Shown in pieces: positions 25,272 through 33,296 of a stretch of DNA of 55,392 nucleotides. This DNA is from Oscillospiraceae bacterium (GTDB lineage Bacteria > Bacillota > Clostridia > Oscillospirales > Ruminococcaceae), in NCBI GenBank assembly GCA_017415165.1, contig JAFQIY010000039.1:1-55392 (forward strand), given 5' to 3'. The notes under the pieces were generated by a model, which saw only the letters and a program-made list of their open reading frames with translations, did not search any database and was not told where the DNA came from. The stretch's first letter is position 1. Every line of letters begins with the position of its first letter. The translations under genes and the position numbers were made by a program.

Positions 25272-25985
25272 TTAACGTCTCACCAAAGCCGCAAGTATAT
25301 CCTTAACATCCTTCGACTCCGCCTCAATAAAAAACTCAGGCTCGTGAATGTGCTCCAGATAGTGCGCATCGCTGTCGTGAATAATATTGCAGTTTTTCAG
25401 GTACGGGTTAGATTCAAGCAGCTTATCCATAAACCCGATGTGCTTAACCTCAGCACAGGTAAACTTGCTGTCGGGCGGAATAAAACCAAGGTTGGAAAGC
25501 AGACTTGTGCTGCTCTTGTCAACGTGGGCAGGTATCATAATTCCGCCGTATTTTGTAACAAGCCCGTGCACCGACTCAAAATCAATGCTCGTAGCATTTA
25601 TCAGCAGATACGGCTCTTTCGCAATGATATTGTCGTCCTCATCAACAAACAGCTGTCTGCCGAAAACCTCCTCATCATTGGGAAACGGCATCATACACTG
25701 ATGCACATACTTGTCAAATTCCATCGCATTGTCAAGCTCGGGAAACAGGCATACAACGTGAACTTCTTCCTCCGTGGTAAGCTCCATTCCGGGAATTGCA
25801 GTAACCCCGTAAGCCTCCGCAAGCTTCATAACCGCAGGACAGTTTCCGCAGGAGTTATGGTCAGTAACAGCAATAACATCCAGTTCTTTAAGCGCTGCCA
25901 TTCCGACAATGTTGCTGGGCAGCATATCCTCGTCGCCGCAAGGGGACAAGCAGGAATGAATGTGCAAATCGTAGCTCAGCCTCAC
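25272..25985 (-). CDS. PHP-domain phosphoesterase of the hydrogenase-sensor operon
   Basis: A protein of 237 residues. GTG 25985 is chosen because GGAGG lies 8 bases before it. PHP motifs are present: YDLHIHSCLSPCG (HxH), AVTDHNSCGN (DH), PGMELTTEEEVHVV (E and H), and a C-terminal DSDAHYLEH. The family are metal-dependent phosphoesterases. From memory, PHP genes recur with the sensory [FeFe] hydrogenase and DRTGG genes in Clostridia, so it may be the output or signal-handling enzyme of a hydrogen-sensing pathway, which is inferred. Confidence 0.88.
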   Translation of the reverse strand: MRLSYDLHIHSCLSPCGDEDMLPSNIVGMAALKELDVIAVTDHNSCGNCPAVMKLAEAYGVTAIPGMELTTEEEVHVVCLFPELDNAMEFDKYVHQCMMPFPNDEEVFGRQLFVDEDDNIIAKEPYLLINATSIDFESVHGLVTKYGGIMIPAHVDKSSTSLLSNLGFIPPDSKFTCAEVKHIGFMDKLLESNPYLKNCNIIHDSDAHYLEHIHEPEFFIEAESKDVKDILAALVRR

Positions 25986-26002
25986 GGCAGACACCTCCTG
26001 TA

Positions 26003-26335
26003 TTATTCTGTAAGAAGCTTGTGAGCCGCAAGTGCCGCCTCAAAAACAGGCATATCTGTTTTAAGTATCGCAACACCCTGCTGCTTTGCTTTTTCAAGCG
26101 TGGTTTCATCAATTTCAGCACCCTCAGCAACTACAATGCAGCCGCCCTCAGTGAGTACCGCAACTGCAACCGTGTTGACGTTGCCCATAACCGTAACCCA
26201 AACCGACCCCGACGGGTTTCTTGACATTGCAAAGGAAAGCAGGTCACAGCAGTAAACCTTTGTCAGTTCGATATCCTCAGCACCCTCATTAACAAGTGTA
26301 AATCCGCATTTTTCAATAAATTCATTCAGTTTCAT
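26003..26335 (-). CDS. DRTGG-domain protein (second copy)
   Basis: A protein of 110 residues matching the DRTGG-type small domain, with strands such as SVWVTVMGNVNTVAVAVL and EGGCIVVAEGAEID, and KQQGVAILKTDMPVFEAA near the end. The fold is that of CBS-pair-associated regulatory domains and probably binds a nucleotide. It lies between the HydS-like and PHP genes. A second protein of the same family opens the operon (29,206-29,556), as is usual in sensory hydrogenase clusters. Confidence 0.75.
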   Translation of the reverse strand: MKLNEFIEKCGFTLVNEGAEDIELTKVYCCDLLSFAMSRNPSGSVWVTVMGNVNTVAVAVLTEGGCIVVAEGAEIDETTLEKAKQQGVAILKTDMPVFEAALAAHKLLTE

Positions 26336-26350
26336 AGTTACATCCTCACA

Positions 26351-27688
26351 TTAATAGTCAGTGTAGTCAGACTCAGTATAATCATTATAATCGTTGTCAT
26401 TATCATCATCGCCAAGGGAATCAAGACTGCTGAACTGACGGGAAATACGATGAATGTAGTCCCTCAGCAGATATACGCAGTCACGCTCGTGAGCACGTCC
26501 GCTGACAATATCCTCAGCAAGCGCACGGCAAGTAGGTGCACCGCAGGAGCCGCAGTCAAGTCCGGGGAATTTTTCCAGCAGTGCGTCAATTTTAGCCATA
26601 GCCGCAATGCTGTCCTTGAGGCTTGTTCCGATTTTGAAAACAGGCGTATACTCAATTTCCTTTTCAAAGAAAGGCTTGTCAAGGCTCTTGCCTTCAAGAT
26701 GACACCGTGAAACAGGCTGGTACTTTCTGAGCTTGTTGAGCTTTGATTTTGCAACATATGCATTTTCAACCGTAAGCGTGCCGCCTACACAACCACCCGA
26801 ACAAGCGTTAAGCTCAATGAAATCAAGGTCGGAGAATTTCTGGTCTTCAAGGTCCTCAAGTACCTTGATAACATTTTCAATACCGTCAGCAGCAAGATAG
26901 CTGTCAGTGAGAACACCGCCTGCTTCGCCGCCGCTTCGCCCCCAGCTTATGCCGATTTTACCCGATGTCATCAAATCTTCCTCATCATCAACCGAGTTAG
27001 CCATATGCTTGAGCATAACAGGGTAAATCTCTTTTATTGCAATAACCGCGTCAACCTCAGATTTTTCAAATCCAACAGGAGAGCGTGTTGCCGTAACCTT
27101 GGCAGGGCAGGGGGAAATAAATATTATTCCGATTTTTTCAGCAGGAAGTCCCGTCTTTTCCATAGCAATCTTTCTTGCCTCAGAAGCAGCAATATCAACA
27201 GGTGCGTTGATAGGAATGACGTGCTCAATAAGATTGGGAAAACGCACACTGATAAGCCGTACAACCGACGGACAGGCAGACGAAATAAACGGACGCTTAT
27301 CAGGATTTTCCTCTATGTATTTTCGTGACAGCTCGCTGACAAGCTCCGCCGCAGCAGAAACCTCATAAACCGCATCAAATCCCATTTTCAGCAGCGCACG
27401 CAGTACAATATTGATATCATCAAGATTGTTGAACTGTGCATATAATGACGGCGCAGGCAGAGCAACCGTGTACTCATAATTATCCATAACCGAAAGCGGG
27501 TCATAAATAGCAAGCTTTGCGTGATGCGGACAAATGCGTATACATTCGCCGCAGTCAATGCAGAATTCGTTTATAATAGCTGCCTTGCCCCCACGAACAC
27601 GGATAGCTTGTGTCGGACATCTTTTTATACAGTTGATACAACCCATACACTTGCTTTTGTCAAGCTGTACCGAATGGGTAAAATTCAT
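26351..27688 (-). CDS. Sensory-type [FeFe] hydrogenase-like protein (HydS)
   Basis: A protein of 445 residues. Two 4Fe-4S motifs lie at the N-terminus (CMGCINCIKRCP, CIDCGECIRICP). The H-cluster domain follows but its motifs differ from catalytic HydA: SSACPSVV instead of TSCxPGW, ISPCPAKV instead of MPCxxKK, and ELNACSGGCVGG at the third. A further Fe-S motif (LDCGSCGAPTC...C) ends the protein. No PAS domain was seen. Such changed active sites are known for group C/D, putative hydrogen-sensing enzymes. It lies in an operon with DRTGG, HATPase and PHP genes opposite the catalytic hydrogenase, so it may report hydrogen or redox state. Confidence 0.85.
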   Translation of the reverse strand: MNFTHSVQLDKSKCMGCINCIKRCPTQAIRVRGGKAAIINEFCIDCGECIRICPHHAKLAIYDPLSVMDNYEYTVALPAPSLYAQFNNLDDINIVLRALLKMGFDAVYEVSAAAELVSELSRKYIEENPDKRPFISSACPSVVRLISVRFPNLIEHVIPINAPVDIAASEARKIAMEKTGLPAEKIGIIFISPCPAKVTATRSPVGFEKSEVDAVIAIKEIYPVMLKHMANSVDDEEDLMTSGKIGISWGRSGGEAGGVLTDSYLAADGIENVIKVLEDLEDQKFSDLDFIELNACSGGCVGGTLTVENAYVAKSKLNKLRKYQPVSRCHLEGKSLDKPFFEKEIEYTPVFKIGTSLKDSIAAMAKIDALLEKFPGLDCGSCGAPTCRALAEDIVSGRAHERDCVYLLRDYIHRISRQFSSLDSLGDDDNDNDYNDYTESDYTDY

Positions 27689-27722
27689 TGCAAAACCTCC
27701 CTTTGCAGTAACCGAAAAAAGG

Positions 27723-28787
27723 TTAGTTTCTCTTTGTGATTTTTATGCTGCTTAGTCCGCTTTTCATAACCAGCTTTCTTAAAGAAGGCACATACATAAA
27801 CGGACATTTCAGCACCTTTGCAAATATCTTAATACGCATAGGAATGATTTTTATCCCATATACTTTATCAGCAGTCATATTATTTTTGTTGAGTACCTCA
27901 GCAAGAATACGTGCGCTGTTTATAGCAAAGCTTATTCCCTCCAAAGAGCTCGGACTGATAAGTCCAGCCGCTTCACCTATAAGAAAAGCATTGTTCTTTC
28001 CCGTGCATATATCAAACGGAGATTTCGGACGCAGTACAACGCAAGCCTCCGTTTTAAGTATCTCACCGAATTTGAAGCCGTAGTCCGAAAGCCTCTGCTT
28101 CTGAATTTCGAACATCATACGGCAGTCCTTCGGCTCAAACGCACCGCCGTAAATGAAAACATTGTCCTTTGAAATTGTCCAGGAGCAGCAGTCGCTTGTT
28201 GCAGGGTCAAAAATGCAGCTGTAAAAAGGCTTTGCGTTTTCTTCCCTGAACCATTGCTGAATAGCAGTGTACCTGCGGATTTCTTTTTCAGGGTACAGAT
28301 ATTTCCGTACCATTGAATTTGCACCGTCAGCACCAACAATTTTCTTTGCGGCAATTGTTCTTTCAGCGCCGTCATTGTCGGTGCATTTCAGACAGTACAG
28401 CTTATCCTGCTGTGTAATTTCCTTGCATCTGCCATAAAATCTTTCCACGCTTTCGGGAATAAGGCTTTCAAGCCATAAGTCAAATTTGCGTCGGTCAAGA
28501 TTCATATAGAAACGCTGATAATGCCTTTCAAATTTTGTCTGAAGGTCAATAGTGCGTACCGAAAAAATCTGCGGGTCAACCAGCAAATCCTTCGGCAGAG
28601 TCAGGTCAAACTCAGCAAAAGCCTTCTGTGCGTCAGGCGAGAGAAGTCCACCGCAGCATTTGCTGAAGCTATTTTCATCATCTGTTTTTTCATCAATGAG
28701 TATAACGCGGAATTTTTCGTCCAACAGACGAGCAAGAGTTGCCCCTGCAGGACCACCGCCTATAATTGCTATATCAAAGTTTTCCAT
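27723..28787 (-). CDS. FAD-dependent oxidoreductase, geranylgeranyl-reductase-like
   Basis: A protein of 354 residues. The Rossmann motif IIGGGPAGATLARLL is at residue 7, followed by SKCCGGLLSP near residue 43, a second FAD motif (VGADGANSMVRKYL), and GEAAGLISPSSLEGI near residue 260. This order is that of the FixC / geranylgeranyl reductase group of flavoproteins. The substrate is unknown. The ATG overlaps the HATPase stop as TGATG, so the two are translationally coupled. A flavoprotein inside the sensory-hydrogenase operon is unusual. It may couple the sensor to a redox carrier, which is inference. Confidence 0.82.
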   Translation of the reverse strand: MENFDIAIIGGGPAGATLARLLDEKFRVILIDEKTDDENSFSKCCGGLLSPDAQKAFAEFDLTLPKDLLVDPQIFSVRTIDLQTKFERHYQRFYMNLDRRKFDLWLESLIPESVERFYGRCKEITQQDKLYCLKCTDNDGAERTIAAKKIVGADGANSMVRKYLYPEKEIRRYTAIQQWFREENAKPFYSCIFDPATSDCCSWTISKDNVFIYGGAFEPKDCRMMFEIQKQRLSDYGFKFGEILKTEACVVLRPKSPFDICTGKNNAFLIGEAAGLISPSSLEGISFAINSARILAEVLNKNNMTADKVYGIKIIPMRIKIFAKVLKCPFMYVPSLRKLVMKSGLSSIKITKRN

Positions 28788-29209
28788 CACATATTCACTT
28801 TCATAGTCACAGTTGTTCCGACGCCGAGCTCTGTGTCAATCTTCATATCGTCGGAATATTTCTTCATATTGGGCAAGCCCATTCCTGCACCGAAACCAAG
28901 AGAGCGTATGTTGTCAGGAGCAGTTGACCAGCCTGCCTGCATAGCCTTTTCAACATCAGCAATTCCCGGACCCTTGTCTGCAAGTATCATAGTAATATCA
29001 TTTTCGGAAATTTCCACATCAATATCTCCGCCGTCAGCGTGGATAACCATATTGATTTCACCTTCGTACATAGCAATGGCAACCTTGCGGACAGCCTCAG
29101 GGGAAACACCCATTTTTTTCAGCTTGCTCTTGACATCGCCGGAAGCCTCGCCGGCACGTGTGAAATCGTCAGGGGAAACCGTGTAGTGCAATTTAATTGT
29201 ATCGCTCAA
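28787..29209 (-). CDS. HATPase, anti-sigma-factor/serine kinase-like
   Basis: A protein of 140 residues from TTG 29209, with GGAGG 9 bases upstream and a 4-base overlap with the DRTGG gene. The GHKL ATP site is visible: AIAMYEGEINMVIHAD (N box), MILADKGPGIADVEKA (G1), GFGAGMGLPNMKKYSD (G2). The size and lack of other domains match SpoIIAB/RsbW-type kinases. Such a protein is a usual member of sensory-hydrogenase clusters. It may phosphorylate or sequester a partner in response to HydS. No matching sigma factor or anti-anti-sigma gene is in the window. Confidence 0.85.
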   Translation of the reverse strand: MSDTIKLHYTVSPDDFTRAGEASGDVKSKLKKMGVSPEAVRKVAIAMYEGEINMVIHADGGDIDVEISENDITMILADKGPGIADVEKAMQAGWSTAPDNIRSLGFGAGMGLPNMKKYSDDMKIDTELGVGTTVTMKVNM

Positions 29210-29556
29210 TTGTCAACGCCTCCCCGTAAGCCATTAGTGTAAAGAATACCGCACGCAGGGAACATTCTCATAGAAGTGGATAAAATAACAATTCCGCGTT
29301 CTTCCGCAAGTTCAATCATAGATTCATCAGGCATCTTGCCACGGACAAAAACGATGCAGACAATATCCATCATCTCAGCCGTGCGTATAGCCTGAGGGTT
29401 GCAAAGACCTGTAAGAAGTACAGACTGGTCTTTTACAAAAGCAAGAACATCACTCATCATATCGCTTCCGCAGGCAGTGTGAACCTCACGGTCAATATGT
29501 TCTTCGCCGCAGAGAATTTTTGCTTCAAGCAGATTTTTAATATCATTAACAGTCAC
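29206..29556 (-). CDS. DRTGG-domain protein (first copy), start of sensor operon
   Basis: A protein of 116 residues. GTG 29556 is chosen because AAGGAGG lies 9 bases upstream. The sequence has the DRTGG-type strands (SVLLTGLCNPQAIRTAEMMD, IVCIVFVRGKMPDE, GIVILSTSMRMFPACGILY). Two Cys (C17, C30 region: ILCGEEHIDREVHTACGSD) are present. It probably binds a small ligand and regulates the HATPase encoded next. The Rex-type operator 37 bases before the start codon suggests NADH-controlled expression. Confidence 0.78.
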   Translation of the reverse strand: MTVNDIKNLLEAKILCGEEHIDREVHTACGSDMMSDVLAFVKDQSVLLTGLCNPQAIRTAEMMDIVCIVFVRGKMPDESMIELAEERGIVILSTSMRMFPACGILYTNGLRGGVDN

Positions 29557-29592
29557 GGTAGAAAACCTCCTTCGAAAACATTTTTGCAAGTT

Positions 29593-29610
29593 TTGTTAAA
29601 TAATTAACAT
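29593..29610. promoter_or_regulatory. Rex-type NADH-sensing operator
   Basis: TTGTTAAATAATTAACAT matches the clostridial Rex consensus TTGTTAA-n4-TTAACAA at all but the last base. Further half sites follow (TTGTTAA 29612-29618, TTAACAA 29647-29653). It lies between the divergent hydrogen-sensor and hydrogenase operons. In Clostridia Rex represses fermentation and hydrogenase genes when NADH is low. Confidence 0.8.
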
Positions 29611-29634
29611 TTTGTTAAAATGCACAAAATTATT

Positions 29635-29662
29635 TTGACATTAATTTTAACAATAATATGAT
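29635..29662 (+). promoter_or_regulatory. Candidate promoter for the hydrogenase operon
   Basis: TTGACA (29635-29640) and TATGAT (29657-29662) with a 16-bp spacer point to hydC, leaving a leader of about 300 bases. A second possible -10, TATAAT (29888-29893), lies closer but lacks a clear -35. The first overlaps a Rex half site. The remainder of the 380-bp gap shows no gene. Confidence 0.5.
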
Positions 29663-29969
29663 ACCATATTTTTGATAAAAGTAAAATAGGCATTACTTAT
29701 AATATTTTCGTGCAATCTCTATAAAAAGTGTTTAAAGATAATGACGAATATTAATAAAAGTTACTTAAATGCAGTTTTTTGCTGCGAAAATAAAATATAC
29801 TTGTTTGGTGTGAATTTGTGACAAATAAACAAAAAATGGGGGTAACGTTAGTAATATATTTTTGTAGCATTTTGTCGCAGTTTGTGTTATAATGTATTCA
29901 TTATGGTAAGTATGGTGTATAACTGTGTGTTTGCGCCTGAATTACCGAGATAATTGAGGAGGTTCTATA

Positions 29970-30467
29970 ATGGGTTCTACAATTTCATCCATCCCTTTTG
30001 CAGGTACTCCTGAACAGGAGAAGCAGCTTCTTGAAGTTATCGCTGCTCATAAGACCGAAAAGGGCTGCCTGATGCCTATTCTTCAGAAGGCTCAGGAAAT
30101 CTATGGCTATCTGCCAATCGAAGTACAGACAATTATTGCAAGAGAAACAGGTTATCCTCTTGAGAAGGTTTACGGCGTTGTAACATTCTACGCTCAGTTC
30201 TCCCTCAATCCAAAGGGTAAGTATAAGATTTCTGTCTGTCTTGGTACTGCTTGCTACGTTAAGGGCAGCGGTGATCTCTACAATAAGCTCCAGGAAGTTC
30301 TCGGTATCGAGGGCGGCGGATGCACACCTGACGGAAAGTTCTCTCTCGAAGCTTGCCGTTGTATCGGTGCTTGCGGTCTTGCTCCTGTACTTACAGTCAA
30401 CGAAGATGTTTACGGCAGACTCGTTGTTGATGATATCGAAGGTATCCTCGCTAAGTACAACGACTGA
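29970..30467 (+). CDS. hydC: Electron-bifurcating hydrogenase subunit C (NuoE-like)
   Basis: A protein of 165 residues with the thioredoxin-like 2Fe-2S fold: CLGTAC near residue 90 and CRCIGACGLAP near residue 132 give the CxxxxC...CxxxC set of NuoE/HydC. It forms the electron-entry part of the HydABC complex, which couples NADH and reduced ferredoxin oxidation to hydrogen formation (or the reverse) in the cytoplasm. GAGGAGG precedes the ATG. It is the first gene of the operon. The stop overlaps the next start (TGATG). Confidence 0.93.
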   Translation: MGSTISSIPFAGTPEQEKQLLEVIAAHKTEKGCLMPILQKAQEIYGYLPIEVQTIIARETGYPLEKVYGVVTFYAQFSLNPKGKYKISVCLGTACYVKGSGDLYNKLQEVLGIEGGGCTPDGKFSLEACRCIGACGLAPVLTVNEDVYGRLVVDDIEGILAKYND

Positions 30468-31021
30468 TGATGACCGAAATTTCCCTCAACATTCTCGATG
30501 TTGCACAGAACTCTGTCCGTGCCGAAGCGTCACTTATTGAAATTTCAGTAATGATAGATACCGCGGGGGACAGGCTCACCGTTACAATTAAGGATAACGG
30601 CTGCGGAATGAGCGAGGAGCAGGTCAAAAATGTAATCGACCCGTTCTTCACAACCCGTACAACCCGTAAAATCGGCTTGGGAATTCCATTCTTCAAGCAG
30701 TCGGCGGAAATGACGGGCGGCAGCTTTTCCATAAAATCCGAACTCGGTGTCGGAACGGTTACAGAAGCTGTTTATGTGCTTTCATCAATCGACAGAATGC
30801 CGTTAGGGAATATGACGCAGACTATCCACTCCCTTGTTACTATGAATACGCACATTGATTTCCTCTATACATATTCTGCGGACGGCAAGGAATTCGCTCT
30901 TGATACAAGAGAATTCCGTGAAATTCTCGGCAGCGGCGATTTTGCCAATCCTGAGGTTTCGGCGTTCATTATGGATTTTCTCAGGGAAAACCACGCAGAA
31001 GTATCCGATTTAGCGGAGTAG
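30467..31021 (+). CDS. HATPase-domain protein in hydrogenase operon
   Basis: A protein of 184 residues. A GHKL ATPase occupies the first half: NILDVAQNSVRAEAS (N box), VTIKDNGCGMSEEQVKN (G1), TTRKIGLGIPFFKQSAEM (G2). The second half is a small unidentified domain ending in FLRENHAEVSDLAE. There is no HisKA dimer domain, so it is not an ordinary sensor kinase. It lies between hydC and a 2Fe-2S gene, as in many clostridial hydrogenase operons. Its role is unknown but it probably regulates or assembles the complex. Confidence 0.82.
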   Translation: MMTEISLNILDVAQNSVRAEASLIEISVMIDTAGDRLTVTIKDNGCGMSEEQVKNVIDPFFTTRTTRKIGLGIPFFKQSAEMTGGSFSIKSELGVGTVTEAVYVLSSIDRMPLGNMTQTIHSLVTMNTHIDFLYTYSADGKEFALDTREFREILGSGDFANPEVSAFIMDFLRENHAEVSDLAE

Positions 31022-31067
31022 ATGCGTAAAGGGAGATTATACAATATAATTAAGGAGGAAAAATATC

Positions 31068-31442
31068 ATGAAATCACTGGACGAACTCAAAGCAATCCGT
31101 GACAGAATGAAGGGTCAGGTTGATATCCGTGAGGAAGGCTCTGACGCTACAAGAGTAGTAGTAGGTATGGCTACATGCGGTATCGCAGCAGGCGCACGTC
31201 CTGTTCTTACAGCATTCTCCAACGCTGTACAGGAAAGAGACCTTCAGAATGTTGCAGTAGTACAGACAGGCTGTATCGGTCTTTGTATGTATGAACCAAT
31301 CGTTGAGGTTTATAAGGCTGACGGCGAAAAGACAACATATGTAAAGGTTAAGCCTGAAATGGTTGAAGAAATCATCGACCAGCACATTATCAAGGGCAAC
31401 GTTGTTACAAAATATACTATCGAGACTGCTAAGCTCGGTTAA
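31068..31442 (+). CDS. Thioredoxin-like (2Fe-2S) ferredoxin-domain protein
   Basis: A protein of 124 residues similar to the C-terminal part of NuoE: MATCGIAAGARPVL near residue 35 and VQTGCIGLCMYEPIVEV near residue 67. Only three cysteines are present, since the first CxxxxC motif has lost one, so cluster binding needs a different fourth ligand or is absent. Genes of this kind are regularly found between hydC and hydB. It starts after AAGGAGG and is read with the same high-expression codon set as hydB and hydA. Confidence 0.8.
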   Translation: MKSLDELKAIRDRMKGQVDIREEGSDATRVVVGMATCGIAAGARPVLTAFSNAVQERDLQNVAVVQTGCIGLCMYEPIVEVYKADGEKTTYVKVKPEMVEEIIDQHIIKGNVVTKYTIETAKLG

Positions 31443-31461
31443 TCCTGAGGAGGTAAAATAA

Positions 31462-33276
31462 ATGTATCGTTCACATGTATTGGTTTGCGGTGGTACAGGC
31501 TGTACTTCTTCCGGAAGTGCCAAGATTATTGAAACACTGCAGGCAGAAATCGACAAGAACGGACTTCACGATGAAGTTCAGGTAGTAAAGACCGGTTGTT
31601 TCGGTCTTTGTGCACTGGGTCCAATTATGATTGTTTATCCGGAGGGCTCTTTCTATTCTATGGTTAAGGAAGAAGATATTCCTGAAATCGTATCCGAGCA
31701 CCTTCTCAAGGGTCGTATCGTTTCCAGACTTCTTTATCAGGAAACAGTTACAGATGATGGTATCAAGGCTCTTAACGATACAAGCTTCTACAAGAAGCAG
31801 CTCCGTATCGCTCTGAGAAACTGCGGCGTTATCAACCCTGAAAATATCGACGAATATATCGGTACAGACGGTTACGCTGCTCTCGGTAAGGTTCTTACAG
31901 AAATGACTCCTGAACAGGTTATTCAGGAAATCCTCGATTCCGGTCTCCGCGGACGCGGCGGCGGCGGATTCCCAACAGGTATGAAGTGGAAGCTTGCAAG
32001 AAATATCGTTCCTGATGCTGACCAGAAGTATGTCTGTTGTAATGCCGACGAAGGCGACCCGGGTGCATTTATGGACCGTTCCGTTCTCGAAGGTGACCCA
32101 CATGTAGTTCTCGAAGCTATGGCAATCGCAGGTTATGCTATCGGTGCTAACCAGGGTTACATATATGTTCGTGCTGAGTACCCAATCGCTATTCAGCGTC
32201 TCGAAATTGCTATCAATCAGGCTCGTGAGTACGGTCTTCTCGGTAAGAACATCTTCAATTCCGGTTTTGACTTCGACATCGACCTTCGTCTCGGTGCTGG
32301 TGCATTCGTATGTGGTGAAGAAACAGCTCTTATGACTTCTATCGAAGGTAACAGAGGTGAGCCACGTCCACGTCCGCCATTCCCAGCTGAAAAGGGTCTT
32401 TACGGCAAGCCAACTATCCTTAATAACGTTGAAACATACGCTAACATCCCAAGAATTATTCTTAACGGTGCTAAGTGGTTCAGCGAAATGGGTACAGAAA
32501 AGTCCAAGGGTACTAAGGTATTCGCTCTCGGTGGTAAAATCAACAACACAGGTCTCGTAGAAGTACCAATGGGTACAACTCTCCGTGAAGTTGTTGAAGA
32601 AATCGGCGGCGGTATTCCTAACGGCAAGAAGTTCAAGGCTGCTCAGACAGGTGGTCCTTCCGGCGGTTGTATCCCTGCAGAGCACTTCGATGTTCCGATT
32701 GACTACGATAACCTCATCGCTATCGGCTCTATGATGGGTTCAGGCGGTCTTATCGTAATGGACGAAGACAACTGTATGGTTGATATCGCTAAGTTCTTCC
32801 TCGAATTTACTGTAGACGAATCCTGCGGTAAGTGTACACCTTGCCGTGTTGGTACAAAGAGACTCTACGAAATGCTCGACAAGATCACAAAGGGTCAGGG
32901 TACTCTCGAAGATATCGACAAGATGGAAGAGCTCTGCTACTATATCAAGGCTAACTCCCTCTGCGGTCTCGGACAGACAGCTCCAAACCCAGTTCTCTCT
33001 ACACTCAAGTTCTTCCGTGATGAGTATATTGCTCACGTTGTTGACAAGAAGTGTCCTGCAGGCGTATGTAAGGACCTCCTCCAGTTCACAATCGAAAAGG
33101 ACAAGTGTATCGGCTGCGGTATGTGTGCTAAGCAGTGTCCTGCAAACGCTATCACAAGAACAGATTACATCGCTCCGGGCAAGAAGCTTGCTGCATTCGA
33201 AATCGATCCTGCTAAGTGCGTTAAGTGCGGCGCTTGTATCGAAAAGTGTAAGCCTGGCGCAATCTATAAGAAGTAA
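31462..33276 (+). CDS. hydB: Electron-bifurcating hydrogenase subunit B (NuoF-like)
   Basis: A protein of 604 residues. Residues 1-85 are a thioredoxin-like 2Fe-2S domain (CGGTGC, TGCFGLCALGP). The NuoF core has the NADH/FMN loop GLRGRGGGGFPTG near 168, NADEGDPGAFMDR, the SLBB domain, and the 4Fe-4S motif SCGKCTPCRVG near 455. Two more 4Fe-4S clusters (CIGCGMCAKQCP, CVKCGACIEKCK) end the protein. This subunit holds the FMN where NADH is oxidised and, in HydABC complexes, bifurcation is thought to occur. Nearly all Lys codons are AAG, and Ile/Phe/Leu use C-ending codons, pointing to strong expression. Confidence 0.96.
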   Translation: MYRSHVLVCGGTGCTSSGSAKIIETLQAEIDKNGLHDEVQVVKTGCFGLCALGPIMIVYPEGSFYSMVKEEDIPEIVSEHLLKGRIVSRLLYQETVTDDGIKALNDTSFYKKQLRIALRNCGVINPENIDEYIGTDGYAALGKVLTEMTPEQVIQEILDSGLRGRGGGGFPTGMKWKLARNIVPDADQKYVCCNADEGDPGAFMDRSVLEGDPHVVLEAMAIAGYAIGANQGYIYVRAEYPIAIQRLEIAINQAREYGLLGKNIFNSGFDFDIDLRLGAGAFVCGEETALMTSIEGNRGEPRPRPPFPAEKGLYGKPTILNNVETYANIPRIILNGAKWFSEMGTEKSKGTKVFALGGKINNTGLVEVPMGTTLREVVEEIGGGIPNGKKFKAAQTGGPSGGCIPAEHFDVPIDYDNLIAIGSMMGSGGLIVMDEDNCMVDIAKFFLEFTVDESCGKCTPCRVGTKRLYEMLDKITKGQGTLEDIDKMEELCYYIKANSLCGLGQTAPNPVLSTLKFFRDEYIAHVVDKKCPAGVCKDLLQFTIEKDKCIGCGMCAKQCPANAITRTDYIAPGKKLAAFEIDPAKCVKCGACIEKCKPGAIYKK

Positions 33277-33296
33277 GCCAAGGAGGAATTGCAGAA

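Noticed and set aside
31471-32685. 404-codon antisense frame across hydB
   Set aside because: It results from strong C/T-ending codon bias in hydB, has Cys/Thr/Ser-rich composition, and no ribosome site or promoter.
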